DNA of 45,160 bases. Origin: CAZMRF01 sp964568735 (GTDB lineage Bacteria; Acidobacteriota; Polarisedimenticolia; JACPZX01). Shown one piece after another: positions 9,494 through 15,819 of this stretch. Position numbers and translations under genes: made by a program. The stretch covers positions 1 to 45,160 of the forward strand of contig CAZMRF010000039.1 of the NCBI GenBank assembly GCA_964568735.1, read 5' to 3'. The notes under the pieces are model-generated. The model was not told the DNA's origin. It did no database searches and worked only from the letters and a program-made list of their open reading frames with translations. The number at the start of each line of letters is the position of its first letter. The stretch's first letter is position 1.

Positions 9494-10316
9494 CGGCCCG
9501 GACCTGTCGATCGACGGTGCGACCCTCGAGCGCGTCCTCACGGGCTTCATCGCCTCGGAGACTTCCCGGACCGGGAGGCAGCGCGTCGTCGTCGGGCTCT
9601 CGGGGGGGCTCGATTCGGCGGTCGCGGCCTCCCTCGCGGCGAGGGCCCTGGGGCCACGGGGCGTCCTGGCCGTGCTCATGCCCTACCGCAAGAGCAGTCC
9701 TTCGAGCCTGAAGGACGCCCGCTCGGTCGCCCGCAGGCTCGGCATCCCGACCGAGGAGATCGACATCTCCCCCATGGTGGATTCCTACCTGGATCTCTTC
9801 CCCGGCGCGGGGCGGGTCCGCCGCGGCAACCGGATGGCGCGTGAGCGGATGAACGTGCTCTACGACCGGTCGGCCGAGCACTCGGCTCTCGTCCTCGGAA
9901 CGAGCAACAAGACGGAGCTCCTGCTCGGATACGGCACCCTCTTCGGGGACATGGCCTCCGCCCTCAATCCGCTCGGAGATCTCTACAAGACGCAGGTGCG
10001 CCTCCTCGCGGCGCACTTGAAAGTCCCTCCTGCCATCAGGAGGAAGACCCCGACGGCCGACCTCTGGGAGGGCCAGACGGACGAGGGCGAGGTCGGCGCC
10101 TCCTACGAGGTCGTGGACAGGATCCTCTGCCGCCTCTTCGACGAGTGGATGGAAGTCGAGGAGGTCGTGGCGCTGGGCTTTCCACGCTCGCTCGTGCGGC
10201 GGCTCCACCGGCTCGTGGTCTCGACTCAGTTCAAGCGGAGGCCGCCGCTCGTTGCCAAGACCTCGATGCGCACCATCGGCGTCGATCTGAGATACCCGCG
10301 GGACTGGGGGACGTGA
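9480..10316 (+). CDS. nadE: NAD synthetase (ATP pyrophosphatase domain)
   Basis: Final step of NAD biosynthesis: amidation of nicotinate adenine dinucleotide via an adenylated intermediate. The protein has 278 residues. The PP-loop SGGLDSAVAA starts at residue 41; GTSNKTELLLGYGT, FGDMASALNPLGDLYKTQV and RRKTPTADLWEGQTDEGE are family signatures for substrate and ammonia handling. The length fits a stand-alone synthetase domain rather than the fused enzyme of about 550-680 residues. The upstream overlapping gene supplies a glutaminase, so the pair likely acts as a two-subunit glutamine-dependent enzyme. Its TGA overlaps the GTG of rsmI (GTGA), extending the coupled run. Confidence 0.95.
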   Translation: MAPADGPDLSIDGATLERVLTGFIASETSRTGRQRVVVGLSGGLDSAVAASLAARALGPRGVLAVLMPYRKSSPSSLKDARSVARRLGIPTEEIDISPMVDSYLDLFPGAGRVRRGNRMARERMNVLYDRSAEHSALVLGTSNKTELLLGYGTLFGDMASALNPLGDLYKTQVRLLAAHLKVPPAIRRKTPTADLWEGQTDEGEVGASYEVVDRILCRLFDEWMEVEEVVALGFPRSLVRRLHRLVVSTQFKRRPPLVAKTSMRTIGVDLRYPRDWGT

Positions 10317-11278
10317 GACGGCGCACGCGGCGGATCACATCCACCCCCGAAGCCGTCGGGCCGGCTTCTGGAAGCCACGAGGGCGGCAGGCTTCTCGTGA
10401 TCGCCACCCCGTTGGGCAACCTGGGCGACATCACCGCCCGCGCCGTGGCGTCGCTGAAGGCGGCGGATCTCGTCGCCTGCGAGGACACGAGGCGAACTCG
10501 GATCCTCCTGTCACACCTGTCGATCTCCCGGCCCACCCGCTCCCTTCACAGGTTCAACGAGGCGGTCCGCTTGCAGCCCCTCCTCGCCATGATGCGGGAG
10601 GGCAGGACGGTCGCGCTCGTCAGCGACGCGGGTACGCCCGGAGTCTCGGATCCCGGGGCGCGCCTCGTGTTTGCCGCGCGCGCGGAGGGGATTCATGTCG
10701 AGGCCATCCCCGGCCCGTCGGCCCCCGCCGCCGCCGTCTCGGTGAGCGGCATGGAATCGGGTGGCTTCGTCTTCGCCGGCTACCCGCCATCCAGGGGTTC
10801 GGCCCGGAGGCGCTTCCTCGCGGGGCTGGTCGCGATGGAGCGGGCCAGGACGGAAGCCGACTCCGGGGCGGAGGGCTGGCCCATCGTGCTGTTCGAGGCC
10901 CCGCACCGCATCGCCGACACCCTCCGGGACATGAGCGGCGTCTTCGGCGATCGCTCCATGATCCTCTTCCGCGAGATGACGAAGCTCCACGAAGAGGCGA
11001 TCACGGGGAAGATCTCGGAGGTGGCGACCCGGCTCGGAACGAGCCTTCCGCGTGGTGAGATGACTCTCGTGATAGCGCCGGGCGCCTCCGAGGCGGGTGA
11101 ATCACCCGGGCTCCCGGACCTGCGCGAAGCCTACCGTGCGCTCATCGAATCGGGCCTGGGCAGGAAGGAGGCCCTGAAGCGGCTCGCCGTGCGCTGGAAG
11201 AAGCCGAAGAGGGAGATCTACAGCTCGCTGCTCTCTGGAGATGTCTCGGGGGAGGAGGACGAACCGTCCGGCTCCTGA
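10313..11278 (+). CDS. rsmI: 16S rRNA 2'-O-ribose methyltransferase RsmI
   Basis: SAM-dependent tetrapyrrole-methylase-fold enzyme that methylates C1402 of 16S rRNA in the decoding centre; 321 residues. Seen: GRLLVIATPLGNLGDITARA, CEDTRRTRILLSHL, LVSDAGTPGVSDPGARLV, AIPGPSAPAAAVSVSG, FAGYPP, LFEAPHRIADTL and REMTKLHEEAITG, in the order expected for RsmI. The C-terminal helical domain (GLGRKEALKRLAVRWKKPKREIY) is complete. The start is assigned to GTG at 10313 because it overlaps the nadE stop as GTGA and no ATG lies before the core. The first 26 residues are an unconserved-looking extension. The 3' end runs 61 bp into the convergent ricT gene. Confidence 0.94.
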   Translation: MRRRTRRITSTPEAVGPASGSHEGGRLLVIATPLGNLGDITARAVASLKAADLVACEDTRRTRILLSHLSISRPTRSLHRFNEAVRLQPLLAMMREGRTVALVSDAGTPGVSDPGARLVFAARAEGIHVEAIPGPSAPAAAVSVSGMESGGFVFAGYPPSRGSARRRFLAGLVAMERARTEADSGAEGWPIVLFEAPHRIADTLRDMSGVFGDRSMILFREMTKLHEEAITGKISEVATRLGTSLPRGEMTLVIAPGASEAGESPGLPDLREAYRALIESGLGRKEALKRLAVRWKKPKREIYSSLLSGDVSGEEDEPSGS

Positions 11279-12120
11279 GATCCGCGTGACAGGATCTTCA
11301 GGGGTTTCGAGGCCGTTGAGCCTTCGCGTCCGCCGGCCGCAGGCCGCGGCGCGTCGTAGTCCTCGTATCTCAGGCAGCACATGAGCCTTCCGCAGAGCCC
11401 CGAGATCTTGGAGGGGTTCAGGCTCAGCCCCTGCCTCTTGGCCATCTTCACGGAGATGGGGGCGAATTCCGTGAGGAAGGTCGTGCAGCACAGCGGTCGC
11501 CCGCAGATCCCGTAGCCGCCCAGCATCCGGGCTTCGTCCCGCGCCCCGATCTGCCGCATCTCGATCCGGCGCCGGAACCGGTGGGCGAGGTCACGGACCA
11601 TCTCCCGGAAATCAACCCTGTCGCCCGCCGTGAAGAAGCACGTGAGCTTGCGCCCATCGAAGGAGGGGTCCACGTCGACGACCTTCATCTCCAGCTCCAG
11701 CTCGGCCGCCTTCCGCCGGCAGTAGCCGAGGGCCTCGCGGTGCAAGCGGTCGCGCTTCTCGTTCTGCTCGAGATCCGGGTCTCCAGCCCTGCGCAGGACC
11801 CTCCGCATGTCGCGGATGGCGGAGAACTTGCGCGAGGCGCCGGTCGGCTGGACGACCACGGCAAAGGACTCGCCGTCCTCGGACTCGACGACGCAGGGGT
11901 CTCCCCGCAGGAGATCGAAACCCGTGGAGTCGAGATAGAAGGTCTTGGCGTGGGGGCCGATCTTCACGCCCACCACGTCCCGGAAGGTGCCGTCCCAGTC
12001 GTCGCTGCCGCAGGCCCCGCCCGAGCAGCCCCCCGAGCCGCAGGCGCCGCCCGCGGACTCCCCCGCGCCGGCCGCCGTGCTGCAGCCTCCGGACGCACAC
12101 CCTCCAGAGCTGCAGCCCAT
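11218..12120 (-). CDS. ricT: PSP1-domain protein, RicT/YaaT family, with cysteine-rich N-terminus
   Basis: Protein of 300 residues related to Bacillus RicT (YaaT), part of the RicAFT iron-sulfur complex that affects RNase Y activity and development. The PSP1 core has the two characteristic cysteine clusters, GICGRPLCC (Cys206, 211, 212) and GLCGRLMCC (Cys243, 248, 249). The first 39 residues are almost only Gly, Ser, Ala and Cys, with Cys at 3, 8, 13, 27, 32 and 37: two triplets spaced by exactly four residues. That tail looks metal-binding, but its role is inferred only. The C-terminus is Ser/Pro/Glu-rich. The ATG at 12120 follows AAGGAG. RicA and RicF partners are not visible here. Confidence 0.88.
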   Translation of the reverse strand: MGCSSGGCASGGCSTAAGAGESAGGACGSGGCSGGACGSDDWDGTFRDVVGVKIGPHAKTFYLDSTGFDLLRGDPCVVESEDGESFAVVVQPTGASRKFSAIRDMRRVLRRAGDPDLEQNEKRDRLHREALGYCRRKAAELELEMKVVDVDPSFDGRKLTCFFTAGDRVDFREMVRDLAHRFRRRIEMRQIGARDEARMLGGYGICGRPLCCTTFLTEFAPISVKMAKRQGLSLNPSKISGLCGRLMCCLRYEDYDAPRPAAGGREGSTASKPLKILSRGSQEPDGSSSSPETSPESSEL

Positions 12121-12240
12121 GAGTGCTCCTTCCTACCTATATGAACGGCCCGGAGCGCCTGATGCCGGGGCGCCCTCCCGGCCGGATCGACTGTCCGTAT
12201 TGTGGGCGCTCAGGAGCGGGGAATCAAGCCTCTGGATCCC

Positions 12241-12726
12241 ATGTGTGAAAATGCGGGCGTGAGCTTCGAGAAGGATCTCGCCCGCAACAGGGCTGCGTTC
12301 CACAACTACTTCATCAGCGAGAAGCTGGAGGCCGGGCTGATCCTGAAAGGGACGGAGGTCAAGTCCCTCCGCGACGGAGCCTGCAACCTCAAGGACGCCT
12401 ACGCAAGGGTGAAGGACGGCGAGGTCTTCCTCTACAACTGCCACATCACCCCCTACGCGCATGGCAGCATTTTCAACCACGAGCCCCTCCGGCCACGCAA
12501 GCTCCTCCTGCACCGTCGTGAGATCTTGAGGCTCCACAAGGAACAGGACATGGCGGGCCAGACCCTGATCCCTCTCCGGATCTACCTCAAGGACGGGAAG
12601 ATCAAGATCGAGATCGGCGTCGGGAAGGGGAAGAAGCAGCACGACAAGCGGGAGGCGAAGAAGCGGGAGACGCTCAAGCGCGAGGCCGACGCCGCCGTCC
12701 GCTCCCACGCCCGCCGCCGGAGCTGA
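12241..12726 (+). CDS. smpB: SsrA-binding protein SmpB
   Basis: Partner of tmRNA in rescuing stalled ribosomes; 161 residues. Core motifs: ARNRAAFHNYFISEKLEAG, LILKGTEVKSLRDGACNLKDAY, ITPYAHGSIFNHEPLRPRKLLLH, and the basic tail KGKKQHDKREAKKRETLKRE that enters the mRNA channel. The start is uncertain. ATG at 12241 is chosen, but GTG at 12259 or 12202 are in frame and none has a strong Shine-Dalgarno. The gene diverges from ricT across a 120 bp gap. I looked for the tmRNA gene downstream, where it often lies, and did not find one. Confidence 0.94.
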   Translation: MCENAGVSFEKDLARNRAAFHNYFISEKLEAGLILKGTEVKSLRDGACNLKDAYARVKDGEVFLYNCHITPYAHGSIFNHEPLRPRKLLLHRREILRLHKEQDMAGQTLIPLRIYLKDGKIKIEIGVGKGKKQHDKREAKKRETLKREADAAVRSHARRRS

Positions 12727-12884
12727 CGCCGCTCAGCGCGGGTCGGAGGGCACCGCCCTGCGCTCCTACTTCCGCCGTAGTCACAGGGTGGGGCCCGGTG
12801 TGCCATCGCACCCGGACTCCAGACGTACGCTCCGGGCGATGCCCTCCGTCCCTCGCCAACGCCGCACTCAGCGTGCGACGAGGG
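12727..12884. other. Convergent intergenic region (smpB/thiG) with hairpins
   Basis: 158 bp between two gene ends. It holds one copy of the dispersed repeat (12731-12791, minus orientation). It also holds a strong two-part stem: CCCTCG (12850-12855) pairs with CGAGGG (12879-12884), enclosing CGCAC/GTGCG (12863-12867/12873-12877), directly after the thiG stop. That stem may end thiG transcription, although no T-run follows it on either strand. Confidence 0.6.
12731..12791 (-). repeat. Dispersed intergenic repeat, copy A
   Basis: Read on the minus strand, this contains CCCTGTGACTACGGCGGAAG, then TAGGAGCGCAGGGCG and CCCTCCGACCCGCGCTGAGC. It aligns over about 60 bases with 36611-36666. The exact shared core is GGCGGAAGTAGGAGC, followed by matching CAG-GCG, CCCTCCG and CGCGCTGA blocks at the same spacing, apart from a two-base gap. 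Inside it AGGGC and GCCCT can form a short hairpin. Confidence 0.6.
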
Positions 12885-13664
12885 TTAGCGGATGACGCCC
12901 TCGAGGGGGCTGCTGGCGGTGGCGTAGAGCTTTCGGGGGATGCGGCCGGCCTCGAAGGCCTCGCGCCCGGCCTCGACCGCCCGTCGCATGGCCCTCGCCA
13001 TCTTCACCGGATCCGGCGAGCCGGCGATGGCGGTGTTCATGAGAACCCCGTCGCATCCCATCTCCATCGCGATGCAGGCGTCGGAAGGCACCCCGACCCC
13101 CGCATCGACGATGACGGGAATGTCGCGAATCTCTTCCAGGATGAGCCGGAGGTTCGTGCAGTTCTGGAGCCCGAGCCCCGATCCGATCGGGGCGCCCAGG
13201 GGCATGACCGCCGCCGCGCCTGCGTCGCGGAGCTTCTTTGCCGTCACGACGTCGTCGCTGGTGTAGGGCAGCACGGTGAAGCCCTCCTGAACGAGAATGC
13301 GGGTGGCTTCGAGCAGGCCCTCGTTGTCCGGGAAGAGAGTCTTCTCGTCGCCGATCACCTCGAGCTTGACGAGATTCGAGCCGGTGGCCTCCCGCCCGAG
13401 CCTGGCCGTGCGGAGGGCCTCCTCCACGTTGTAGCAGCCGGCGGTGTTGGGCAGCAGGGTGAAGCGGCTCCGGTCGATCCAATCGAGAAGCGATTCCTTG
13501 CTCCTGTCCGTGAGATTCACGCGCCTGACGGCGACCGTGACCATGTCGGCGCCGGAGGCCTCGTGGGCCTCCTTCATCACCTGGAACGAGGAGTACTTCC
13601 CCGTTCCCACGATCAGACGGGAGCGCAGCGCCCTGCCGCCGATCTCGAGCTGAACGGTCTTCAT
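12885..13664 (-). CDS. thiG: Thiazole synthase ThiG
   Basis: Forms the thiazole phosphate of thiamine from deoxyxylulose phosphate, dehydroglycine and the ThiS thiocarboxylate; 259 residues. Seen: RLIVGTGKYSSF, LPNTAGCYNVEEA, the Schiff-base lysine in NLVKLEVIGDEKTL (Lys100), VLPYTSDD, MPLGAPIGSGLG, PVIVDAGVGVPSDA and GVLMNTAIAGSPDP. The length matches the family. ATG at 13664 is preferred over the upstream GTG (13712) because it follows GGAGATCC and starts the conserved fold. thiS lies 61 bp upstream in the same direction. No thiO, thiH, thiE or thiF is visible here, so the rest of the pathway must be elsewhere. Confidence 0.97.
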   Translation of the reverse strand: MKTVQLEIGGRALRSRLIVGTGKYSSFQVMKEAHEASGADMVTVAVRRVNLTDRSKESLLDWIDRSRFTLLPNTAGCYNVEEALRTARLGREATGSNLVKLEVIGDEKTLFPDNEGLLEATRILVQEGFTVLPYTSDDVVTAKKLRDAGAAAVMPLGAPIGSGLGLQNCTNLRLILEEIRDIPVIVDAGVGVPSDACIAMEMGCDGVLMNTAIAGSPDPVKMARAMRRAVEAGREAFEAGRIPRKLYATASSPLEGVIR

Positions 13665-13725
13665 TGGATCTCCGACGTGGATGAACTGTCGCCGGCAAAC
13701 TCGACCCGGCAAAGTGCTGCTCCCA

Positions 13726-13935
13726 TCAACCGCCGCCGACGAGCGTCACGACTTCCAGGCGATCGCCCGCCTGGAGGACGACGGAAGGATAGCTCTCCCG
13801 GGGTACGATGGCTCCGTTGCGCTCGACGGCGAGCCTCGAGGAGCGCAGGTCGAGGCTCTGGATGAATCCTTCCAGGGTGGTCCCGGAAGCCACCTCCCTG
13901 GGCAGCCCGTTGGCGACGATCTCCAGGGTCGTCAT
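13726..13935 (-). CDS. thiS: Sulfur carrier protein ThiS
   Basis: Ubiquitin-like sulfur carrier of 69 residues whose C-terminal glycine becomes a thiocarboxylate and donates sulfur to ThiG. The protein ends in LVGGG, the form known from Bacillus ThiS, and has the family patterns IVANGLPREV, LDLRSSRLAVERNGAIVPRE and AGDRLEVVTLVGGG. Its ATG overlaps the stop of the upstream unknown gene by four bases (ATGA), so translation is probably coupled to that gene. thiG follows. Confidence 0.95.
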   Translation of the reverse strand: MTTLEIVANGLPREVASGTTLEGFIQSLDLRSSRLAVERNGAIVPRESYPSVVLQAGDRLEVVTLVGGG

Positions 13936-14576
13936 TTGGCCGGCAGCGGGATCTCGAGGGCGCCCACGCAGCCCCCGGAACGCGCCTCCACCTGCAGGAT
14001 CCCTCCGGCCGCGTCGGGGGGGAGCTTGAGCGTGGCTTCGAGGAGTCCCTCCTTGTCGGCCACCGAGGCGGCGAGCTTCTGGGTCTTGCCGAGCCTCGGG
14101 TTCAGGACGATCGTGACGTGCGCCCCGGCGACAGGCTTCCGGCTCCCCGTTCCCCGGACCTGGATCCTGAAACGGGCCTCACCGTCCGCAGGGACCTGCA
14201 TGTCCTCGGCGAGCACGACCTCGATCGGCTCGGACGACTCCTGCTCCTTGAGAAAGTCGAGGACCACCTCGTCGAAGGTCCGGTCCGAGAGGAGCGTGGA
14301 TCCGAAGGGAGGCGGGCCGTCCTCGTCGAACTTCCCCCCGGCGATCCAGCGCATCACCCGCCGGTGCTGGGATTCCAGGAGCTCCTGGACCGCCTTCTCG
14401 TCACACGTCGCGCCCTTCACGAGCCCGGCGTAGTTGTACTGCTTCGCATGGATGATCTGGCCGCCCCCGACGTAGACGAGCGTCTCGATGATCGGATTGC
14501 GGACACCCTTGTCCTCCGTCTGGACGTGATAGACGCGCCCGCGTCGCTTGACTTCGGTGTTGTATCCAGTGATCAA
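13932..14576 (-). CDS. Unknown two-domain protein coupled to thiS
   Basis: Function not recognised; 214 residues. The start is assigned to TTG at 14576, with GGCGGAG eight bases upstream. The frame stays open to 14801, but that part is Arg/Pro-rich noise typical of GC-rich DNA. The N-terminal half (about 1-95) has the patterns YNTEVKRRGRVYHVQTED, NPIIETLVYVGGGQIIHAKQ and LLESQHRRVMRWI, which look like a conserved globular domain. The C-terminal half (about 130-214) resembles a small Ig-like beta domain (PVAGAHVTIVLNP, then EGLLEATLKLPPDAAGG). No signal peptide or membrane segment is visible, so it is probably cytosolic. It overlaps thiS by four bases and leads the thi operon. Confidence 0.75.
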   Translation of the reverse strand: MITGYNTEVKRRGRVYHVQTEDKGVRNPIIETLVYVGGGQIIHAKQYNYAGLVKGATCDEKAVQELLESQHRRVMRWIAGGKFDEDGPPPFGSTLLSDRTFDEVVLDFLKEQESSEPIEVVLAEDMQVPADGEARFRIQVRGTGSRKPVAGAHVTIVLNPRLGKTQKLAASVADKEGLLEATLKLPPDAAGGILQVEARSGGCVGALEIPLPAK

Positions 14577-14633
14577 GTGGTTGCTCCGCCGGCCGTCGCG
14601 CGAATGATGAACCGTCCCGGTAGTGGGATCAAG

Positions 14634-14659
14634 GCGCCGCGTGTGAGGTTTCGCGGCGC
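14634..14659. repeat. Perfect 8-bp inverted repeat in divergent promoter region
   Basis: GCGCCGCG (14634-14641) and CGCGGCGC (14652-14659) flank a ten-base spacer. It lies 58 bp upstream of the TTG start of the unknown-thiS-thiG operon, in the gap shared with the ABC exporter. It could be an operator or a leader hairpin. There is no T-run, so an intrinsic terminator is unlikely. No TPP riboswitch core motif is present in this leader. Confidence 0.4.
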
Positions 14660-14761
14660 TTGCGAGACAGGGGCGTGTGAGTGATCCTCGCGGGCCTTCG
14701 CGGGGTGGCGACGGTGGCCGGAAACCCCCGCAAGCGGCCCGCGTAGTAGGATCCGCCCGAC

Positions 14762-14779
14762 CCGGAGGCGAGCCTCCGG
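14762..14779. repeat. Perfect 8-bp inverted repeat upstream of the ABC exporter
   Basis: CCGGAGGC-GA-GCCTCCGG sits 33 bases before the ATG of the ATPase gene. Its position near a likely +1 suggests an operator or a 5' mRNA hairpin. The Shine-Dalgarno GAGGAG lies outside the stem. Confidence 0.4.
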
Positions 14780-14812
14780 AATCTGTCCGCGACCCACCCA
14801 TCGAGGAGCTCC

Positions 14813-15766
14813 ATGAACGCGGTATCGATCGAGAAGGTCTCGAAGACCTTCGACCGGAAGAAGGCGGTCATCGATCTCTCCCTCGAGATCCCCCAGGGGA
14901 GCCTCTTCGGGATCATCGGGCCCAACGGGGCGGGGAAGACGACCACCCTCAGGATGATCATGAACATCTACGGCCCCGACACCGGCTCGATCCGCGTGCT
15001 CGGAAGCCCCGTCTCCGAGGAGCTCAAGTCGCGGATTGGATACCTGCCGGAGGAGCGCGGGCTCTATCTCAGGATGCTCGTGGGCGATATCCTGACCTTC
15101 GCGGGCGGGATCAAGGGCATGCCCTCCTCGAAGGCTTCGGCGGCCGCCCGGGCCTGGCTCGATCGCCTGGGCCTTGCCGACTGCTGGGGGAAGAAGGTCC
15201 AGGACCTCTCGAAGGGCATGCAGCAGAAGGTCCAGTTCATCGCCACCGTCCTGCACGAGCCGGAGATCATCATCCTCGACGAGCCCTTCTCCGGCCTCGA
15301 TCCGGTGAATACGACGCTCCTGCGCGACATCATGCTCGAGTTGCGCGGCAAGGGGCGCACGATCCTCTTTTCGACGCACATCATGGAGCAGGTCGAGCGG
15401 CTCTGCGACCGTGTCTGCATGCTCAACCAGGGCGTCAAGGTGCTCGACGGAACGGTCAGGGAGGTGCGGGCGTCGTCCGGGCGGAAGGTCGTCGCCCTGA
15501 AGTTCGAGGGGGACGGCTCCTTCCTGGACGGCCACTCGATGGTCCAGCGCAGCAGCACCAGCCCGGGGCACGTCGAGGTGACTCTCGGCGACGAGGTCGA
15601 TCCACAGGCTTTCCTTCGCGACCTGTCGGGGAGAGTGAAGCTCTCGCGGTTCGAGATCATGGAGCCTTCGATGCACGACATCTTCGTGGAGCGGGTCGCC
15701 GCCACCGGGGGGGCGGCGGAGAGCGGAGCGGAGCCGGCCGGACGAGCGCTGACCGCGGCGCCATGA
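14813..15766 (+). CDS. ABC exporter ATP-binding protein (NatA-like)
   Basis: Cytosolic ATPase subunit of an ABC-2 type exporter, 317 residues. Walker A GPNGAGKTTTLRM is near residue 42, the Q-loop region GYLPEERGLYLRM follows, the signature is LSKGMQQKVQ, Walker B is IIILDEPFSGLDP, and the H-loop is FSTHIMEQ. The C-terminal 90 residues form the DrrA/NatA-type accessory domain (SRFEIMEPSMHDIFVE). PEERGLY and SKGMQQK place it with NatA/YhaQ-like exporters, which move sodium, drugs or unknown solutes; the cargo cannot be read here. The ATG follows GAGGAGCTCC. The permease gene starts 53 bp downstream. Confidence 0.93.
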   Translation: MNAVSIEKVSKTFDRKKAVIDLSLEIPQGSLFGIIGPNGAGKTTTLRMIMNIYGPDTGSIRVLGSPVSEELKSRIGYLPEERGLYLRMLVGDILTFAGGIKGMPSSKASAAARAWLDRLGLADCWGKKVQDLSKGMQQKVQFIATVLHEPEIIILDEPFSGLDPVNTTLLRDIMLELRGKGRTILFSTHIMEQVERLCDRVCMLNQGVKVLDGTVREVRASSGRKVVALKFEGDGSFLDGHSMVQRSSTSPGHVEVTLGDEVDPQAFLRDLSGRVKLSRFEIMEPSMHDIFVERVAATGGAAESGAEPAGRALTAAP

Positions 15767-15819
15767 ACCCGCGAAGAGTGGAGACCCCCGCGCGTCGCGG
15801 GATCCAGGAGGGTTGAGGC

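Noticed and set aside
12727..12884. Possible tmRNA gene after smpB
   Set aside because: No tRNA-like T-arm, no tag-peptide reading frame ending in Ala-Ala, and the gap is only 158 bp.
14577..14812. TPP riboswitch in the thi operon leader
   Set aside because: The conserved CTGAGA and the downstream GAACCTGA-type core are absent on the minus strand.
14677..15816. 379-codon frame overlapping the ABC ATPase in another phase
   Set aside because: No motifs, and it overlaps a gene with complete Walker A, signature and Walker B motifs.
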